Shown here piece after piece: positions 58,927-64,000 of a stretch of 64,000 bases of DNA; within the stretch, counting starts at the first letter, position 1, and each line of letters opens with the position of its first letter. The stretch is from Isoetes taiwanensis (taxonomy: Eukaryota; Streptophyta; Lycopodiopsida; Isoetales; Isoetaceae). The notes under the pieces were generated by a model that saw nothing but the letters and a program-made list of their open reading frames with translations, did not search any database and had not been told where the DNA came from. The position numbers were made by a program, and so were the translations under genes. The stretch lies in contig JAJEKV010000104.1 in NCBI GenBank assembly GCA_021234155.1, positions 2,527,985-2,591,984 of the forward strand, given 5' to 3'.

Positions 58927-60052
58927 CCGCACTTTTCCTTATGCATGGGCCTAGTTAATAGATTATCTTTTCTAGAAATCTAGTCTCAAGGAAAGATGCA
59001 TATATTTCTATAAATATCACTATATCATTTAGAAAGAGAAGGTGTTGATGCCCTGTAGTTGCTCACATCTTTTTATGAATCATGATGACTGAATACAATT
59101 TAGAAATTAATTAAAAAGATGCTCAATTGGTCAATCAGGTTCAATTCCTGACAAGCAAATAGCAGATGCTTGTGAAGACAAGTATCCTTCTGAAAAATGA
59201 TCAAGTCCTTTGTTGTTGCTTTATGCAGGTCTGACATGGTTTTGTGTGAATTCAAGATGACAATCTTTAGCATTTCTATGGAGATGTTGCTGTTGTTTAA
59301 TAGCCATAATTATGTATTCTTTCACCAATCCTTTGTCATTCCACTGTATTTAACCTAGTGCTATCATACTAAAAAGCAAATTTGATAGCAAACACAAAGG
59401 AACACACTTGACCAAGAATTGAAAAGTTGTCACATAACAAGCAACCCTTTGAAGCTGGACTCAAATGGTAGGCATCATAACCTATGCTACAATCCATCTT
59501 GCTTACGGTTGCACAAGGAATTTTCTAATTTGCGTAAATGCTTTAGCTCTTACAAGAGCAGGTTGGTACAATTGAAATCCATCTATATGCACTACTGTTG
59601 TCCCATCGTCTGCTATATAGAACCAAAGAAGAGGTCAGAACACATCACAAAGTTACGAATAAAAGCTTTAAGGCAATCTACTTTGCAGAGACAAAGGAAA
59701 GACGGAAATGTACTTATTCAAAAGATCAAATAGAGATAGGAATCATTCATGGCCGATAGCCTCTGAAATATTTTTTCGGCTGTATACATGTGTCGCCTTG
59801 GTTCTTAGGTGTATATGGGCAAAAGATCAAAGTTTCAATCCATGGCATCTCCCAATTGGGCGAGCAATCTATGAGTCGGAATGCCTCATTCTTACGATTC
59901 TAAGTAGGGCTTCACGTCGGCTACGGCAAAAAGATACTTTGTGCTCGTGCTTTACCTGCTTTGTCCGCTTCCGCTTGTCGCGCTTTTTTGTACCCCAATA
60001 TCTAACTTACGCCCTTAATTCAAATTAGACTTAGCTCTATTTGTTGTCCAAT

Positions 60053-60196
60053 GAATAGAATAGAATACGTTTTTTAACATCCACGAAGACCAAGAGGCCA
60101 TGGGATCTATACAATGGCCTAGTACAACCATTACTACTAGGATTAAAAAAAACCTGCCTCGAAAGGTTTTCAAGGGAAAAACCTTTGTAGTAATGA
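60053..60196 (-). repeat. Hairpin retroposon with (ATTCT)n tail, copy 2
   Basis: Minus strand: hairpin (CATTACTACAAAGGTT pairing with ACTAGTAGTAATG across a CTTTCGAGGCAGG loop side), then GGCCTCTTGGTCTTCGTGGA, TGTTAAAAAACG and a TATTCTATTCTATTC tail. Same order as 43418-43570. It begins 39 bases beyond the right end of the TIR element. Confidence 0.65.
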
Positions 60197-60657
60197 TGAT
60201 ACTAGACAAGCAAGAAGAAAATACAAGTAGGCGATGACTACTGAGGGTGCAATAATTGAAGACACTCATCCAGAACCTCAAGTATGTATAATGCCAATTC
60301 ATGTATAGATGCGGATCTGAGAAGTTGTAGAAGCGTGGAATGGAACCTAACAAGTCTTACTTTTCTAAAGACTTCTAGTGTGCTTCTATTCTATTCTTGC
60401 TATTTTTTTTTATTAATTCTTTGTGCTTATAATATATATGGGAAGGTCTTCATGGAGGGTGCTTTGATAGGTAGAGAACTTAAGAGGTGTGGTATTAGCT
60501 TGCAGAATGCGAACGCACTCTTGACTATTTGCATCCACGACATTTTCCGACAGGTTTCTATTGGCCGTCTTTTTTTCACGCATAAAATGCATATTTTTGC
60601 CGGGGGGGTGGTTTCATATGTTTTGTACTTTTCTTGTATTATATCTATGCAACTACG
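60197..60657. other. Unassigned spacer
   Basis: No gene or repeat partner recognised. The frame at 60284-60676 has no domain. Confidence 0.4.
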
Positions 60658-61013
60658 AAGCTATGCCTGTATATGATAGTAGCAAATGAAGGTTGTGGAC
60701 CACCTCATAGGGGAAGTCTCCATGAGGCCACCTATACTAATGAAAAATGGTAACACTCTCTTTTAGTATATGATGTGAAATTAGAAAAAATTAATATTAG
60801 TGTGCCTATAGTATTTGGGACAGGCCTTGTACTTTAGGAAGCTATCCCTATATATGATAGTAGCAAATGGAGGTTGTGGACCACCTCATAGGGGAAGTCT
60901 CCATGAGGCCATCCTATACTAGTGAAAAATGGCAACACTCTCTTTTAGTATACGATGTGAAATTAGAAAAAATTAGTACTAGTGTGCCTATAGTATTTGG
61001 GACAGGCCTGTGG
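60658..61013. repeat. 181-bp tandem duplication
   Basis: Unit 60658-60838 repeats as 60839-61013: ATGATAGTAGCAAATG, GGTTGTGGACCACCTCATAG and TATAGTATTTGGGACAGGCC occur in both. Copies are about 93-95% identical. The unit is not in a conserved frame. Confidence 0.9.
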
Positions 61014-61766
61014 GCCATGTTAACACATTTAATGAAACTTCTTCTAAGCATCTGCATCTTGGTGATGGAACTTAAAGAAATGTAGACCTCTATATTGGGT
61101 AGCCCAAAATATATATCAGTGATAGCATCAATGGTAAGTATTGAATTCAAATATCTATATTTAGCTAATTGGCCAAACAACTCTGGACTCTACACTTGCT
61201 CTTTAGATCCTTACATATTTGTCAAGCACAATGATAACTGAATATTATAAGGGTTGCATGTTTTGAAACTCACAAAGCATTTATATTGAAAGGGGGATGC
61301 ACTCATATATCGGGAGGGTATGCCATCTGCGTTCAAATGGTGGCAAAAATCCCCACGTATATGGATTTTTAAGAAGCCAATTTTGACCCCTTCTGAATAA
61401 AATTTATCTAGCTACTGTCCAAAACCCTAAAAAAAGGGTCCCCTACCAAACATATATGCACATAAATGGGTCAGAAAACCCACTCCTCGTGCATGAAGGT
61501 AGCTTATACATAAAAAATGGTGAACCCCCCTTGCAGAATGGTTATGTTTATTTTATCAAGTACATTTACATGACAGGTTCAGGTCAGAACCTCCTTGGCT
61601 GGCACCATGTGATGAGAAAGCAAACATCTGAATTACCTAACTTAGGAATATTTTATATTATATTTTTCGGTCACAACATTTCTGTTGGGTGTTTATTTCT
61701 CTGCTTGTCTGTGTTTGCATGGCAATGCAACACCAAGATGAAAAAATATACTTAGTGAACTTGAGA
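61014..61766. other. Unassigned spacer
   Basis: AT-rich; frame 61456-61755 has no domain. Nothing else seen. Confidence 0.4.
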
Positions 61767-62705
61767 AAAGATTTTTTTTTTATTTTTTTTTTTGGAAGGG
61801 CTGGAGCCTTTATTATCCAGAGAAAGTTACAAAGTACAACGGGGACTAAAAACTCAGTAGGGAGAATGTCCACCAGAGCAAATCCACCCCACTCAAATAC
61901 AACATCTAAATGATATGAAGAGCAAGCAAAATCTCATGAGTGTGAATTTGAAGATAATGCTCCCAAATACGGCTCTTTCACTCAGTACCAATCGATGAGC
62001 ACATGAATGCTTTGACAATTCGTTGTTGGGCATCGAGAAGGACCTATGCATCTGAACAAGCAAGATCTTTAAATATGAGAAGATTCCTTCTTTTTTAAAT
62101 GGACCAGATGATCCATGCAGAAGCCAAATGAAACACCCATTTTTGCCAAATTTCCCCAACCATTTGGATAGACTGCTAATAACACTTGTTGGCTATTCAA
62201 ATTGCAAGGAAAGAGGCCTTGAAGCCACAACCAAGCATGCCTGACATGTCTGCACAGGAAGAAGCAATGCTCAATTGTCTCGTCCCTCTGTGCACATAAG
62301 GGACAAAGTGCAGATACCTCTGGACGAAATCTGTGCGCCACGCGCAGACAACGATGAATGACTTGCCACCATAAAACAGATACTTTAGGATGGAGCAGTG
62401 TATCCTTTACCCACTTCCATATTGCATTCTGCCGGTCCCTAGGAATGACCAAAGGCCACTTGGATGAAGGAGGCAAGACGTCCACAGTAAGCAAGACCTT
62501 GTACATGGAGTTCACCAACTTATCTGCTTTGACACGCTCATGAACTACCCAAGGCTGGGGGTCATCCACTTGTGCTATTGGAAAGATTGAAGACACCTTC
62601 TGCCAAATAGCCTGATCCCACCTTAAAAAGATGAACTTAGCTTTAAACTCTTCCCATGTCATGAATGTATACAAATTCTGTGCTATTAGTACCTCAATAG
62701 TCCTT
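61767..62705 (-). mobile_element. 5'-truncated LINE with poly(A) tail, minus strand
   Basis: On the minus strand the coding end at 62069 is followed by about 275 bases of 3' sequence, the phrase GGATAATAAAGGCTCCAGCC, and a 22-base A-rich tail (T run at 61771-61793 on the + strand). Upstream, protein similarity stops near 62705 just after an in-frame stop, so the insertion is 5'-truncated, as is common for LINEs. No clear target duplication was found. The AATAAAG is a plausible poly(A) signal. Confidence 0.8.
62069..62705 (-). pseudogene. LINE ORF2 C-terminus, RVT zinc-binding domain
   Basis: Encodes 201 codons from the first ATG, open about 30 bases further. VSVLWWQVIHRCLRVAHR and ALCPLCAQRDETIEHCFFLC, then HAWLWLQ, define the reverse-transcriptase zinc-binding (zf-RVT) domain at the end of plant L1 ORF2, with all CxxC and HC-x3-C ligands present. 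The upstream part (WPLVIPRDRQNAIWKWVKDT) is the linker after RT. After residue about 170 the natural C-terminus seems to continue in another frame (61893-62159), which implies a frameshift. The reverse transcriptase itself is absent through 5' truncation. Confidence 0.85.
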
Positions 62706-64000
62706 ACAGATCAATTGCAGCCTAGCATCCAAATCTTGCATAATAATAGTGATAAGGGCTTATGTGACACAACAATTTAAAGCAAGCCTGTAGTCTAGAT
62801 GGTCCTTGGCATTTTCTAAGAGAGGCCATACCAAGCCTTCATTCCGTTCACTTCTTTGTTTCTTTATTGCGGGACCTTAGAAATTTTTTATATTGAACAA
62901 GATGCATTCAATTGAAGCTCATGATGAAAATACCTCCACACTGCTCATTCATTTTAAGATGAATCATTTGTGCAATTTCAGATATGCCCAAATTTGGGAA
63001 AAAGAAAAAATGACAATCACTTGCCCATGGTCCACTATTGACATTATTTCTTCAAGAGCTTCTAAGTCATAATCTTTGTTGTTGGCTTTCTGTTGCTGGA
63101 ATCAACTTGTAAATTTCATTGACAAAAAAAAAAATTTGGCTTCTATTTCTTTAATCTGAAACCTCTTAGTCCTTTCTGCCACTTGGATAGAAAAATAAAA
63201 AGGAAAAAAAAAAAACAGAGCTTAGAATGCAAAATTTCCCCTTGTTTTGGGACCAGTATGACCAACAAATTCTCCATTCTCATGAGGGCTCGCATCATGC
63301 ATCCAAACTGCTAGATAGGCTCTTTCATCGTTTATCTCAGCTAGTGTTTTACATTGGTTGAGAATGGGTAGCCGCACATTGCAGACTACCCAAAAACTAA
63401 TTATAAATTATTACAATTATGCAGCTAAAAATAACTCCTCGATGGAGTTGTTAATATAACAAAGTATAATGAGAAGATGGATGATGTATCTGCTGAAGGC
63501 TTATCACTGGGATTCAAAAACTCCACCCTTTCGAGTTTTCGAGGAAAAACCCTAGTGATAAGCCCTCAGCAAGGGGTTTGGACAGTCGTCAGGCTACTAC
63601 AATGGTCCTCAAAAAATATGAATATTGACAAAGCCAGAAAGCGCATGTTAACTGAATCCCTACACAACATAAACACTAAAACATATACATGGTAAAAAAC
63701 CTCCAAAATAAAAAGGGCTGGTCATGCTTGCCATGCGAACATAACATAAATAGAGAGAGAGGAAGAGAAATAATTAATTATACATAATTAAAAAGGGGTT
63801 GGGGGGGCTGGGTTCAAGAGGAAGAGAAAGGAAACTGCTGAGAGAAGAAGAAACAATGATTTGAGAAGCTGAAGAAGACTCCTGCTATAAAAAACTAAAT
63901 CAGAGGTCCAAAACTGCATGCAAAATATGCATGCATGCATGCTCCTCCTCCTGAGAATCTTGATCCTATGGAGTGGATCGATTCGCATTCTCATGAGGAC
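62706..64000. other. Gene-free right end
   Basis: AT-rich with A runs at 63121-63135 and 63205-63218, and a purine-rich stretch at 63750-63890. An ATGC microsatellite (GCATGCATGCATGCATGC) lies near 63923-63944. No gene recognised. Confidence 0.45.
63490..63575. repeat. Hairpin related to the (ATTCT)n retroposon
   Basis: TGCTGAAGGCTTATCACTGG pairs with CTAGTGATAAGCCCTCAGCA, enclosing CCACCCTTTCGAGTTTTCGA. The inner part matches the hairpins at 43510-43565 and 60130-60190 (CCxTTCGAxGGTTTTCxxGG then AAAAACC), while the outer stem is different but still pairs. No tail is seen. Confidence 0.6.

Larger units (their letters stand above)
56513..60014. mobile_element. 3.5-kb TIR transposon carrying host gene fragments
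   Basis: Left end GGGTCTAAGTTAGATATTGG then GGTACAAAA; right end inverted reads GGGCGTAAGTTAGATATTGG then GGTACAAAA: 27 of 29 positions match. Both sides are flanked by TTAA (56509-56512 and 60015-60018). Sub-terminal regions are GC-richer and also related in composition (GCGCGCT/AGCGCG, GTCCGC). No transposase is visible. The interior carries an ARMC6-like piece and a DEAD-box helicase piece on the + strand, so it behaves like a Pack-type non-autonomous element. TTAA would suit a piggyBac-like target, while TA (within TTAA) would suit Tc1/mariner and a 3-bp site PIF/Harbinger; the superfamily is left open. Confidence 0.8.

Noticed and set aside
59115-59155. Possible tRNA remnant (CAGGTTCAATTCCTG with GCTCAATTGG just before)
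   Set aside because: The A-box-like and B-box-like motifs are adjacent, leaving no room for an anticodon arm, and no acceptor stem is seen.
1-64000. CRISPR arrays, rRNA genes, bacterial operons
   Set aside because: No evenly spaced short repeats with unique spacers, no rRNA similarity and no operon-like coding; composition and gene structure are those of plant nuclear DNA.

Overview
The window looks like nuclear DNA of a flowering plant with a large, repeat-rich genome. The evidence is plant-type L1 LINE proteins (an ORF1 with a DUF4283-like block and an RVT zinc-finger tail), the 3' end of a chromodomain Ty3/gypsy element, intron-bearing relics of plant genes (SEX4/DSP4, PDK1), and plant MITEs. 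No intact protein-coding gene was found. Every recognisable coding region is a transposon remnant, a processed copy or an exon fragment. The species cannot be told from the sequence.

Left third (1-22.5 kb). Two copies of one roughly 2.4-kb sequence lie in direct orientation. Copy 2 (18950-21315) is continuous. Copy 1 is split into three pieces (240-1105, 7764-8297, 17084-18118) by two large insertions. Insertion 1 (1106-7763) is extremely pyrimidine-rich on the + strand and ends in a second, shorter unit with the same termini. Insertion 2 (8298-17083) is flanked by GTACTAT on both sides and contains GC-rich tandem arrays at 11.1-13.1 kb. Copy 2 therefore acts as the empty-site control for both insertions. 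The two copies differ largely by small indels, which may mean part of this DNA is poorly polished sequence.

22.5-32.5 kb. A decayed + strand L1-type LINE (ORF1, endonuclease, start of the ORF2 linker) occupies 22.5-26.5 kb. Foldback elements and a GC-rich minisatellite follow. At 28.8-30.1 kb is an intronless, frameshifted copy of a HemW-like radical-SAM gene. A 55-bp-arm foldback lies at 32.3 kb.

37.5-45.4 kb. A retrotransposon-like stretch: a tandem array with large palindromic cores, a TATA-type promoter, an acidic gag-like open region, a gap, then the integrase/chromodomain end of a Ty3/gypsy element, a polypurine tract and one 1.56-kb LTR with TGTGACGT/ACGTCACA ends.

46.3-50.1 kb, minus strand. 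Three spliceable exons of a PDK1-type kinase (one stop) and five consecutive, phase-compatible exons of the SEX4/DSP4 phosphoglucan phosphatase, covering its CBM48 domain to the stop codon (one in-frame TGA).

54.6-64 kb. A textbook hAT MITE (14-bp TIR, exact 8-bp target duplication), then a 3.5-kb TIR element flanked by TTAA that carries pieces of two host genes (ARMC6-like armadillo protein and a DBP2-type DEAD-box helicase). After it come a hairpin repeat with an (ATTCT)n tail, a 181-bp tandem duplication and a 5'-truncated minus-strand LINE with its poly(A) tail. The captured-fragment TIR element and the empty-site/filled-site pair are the most interesting items.
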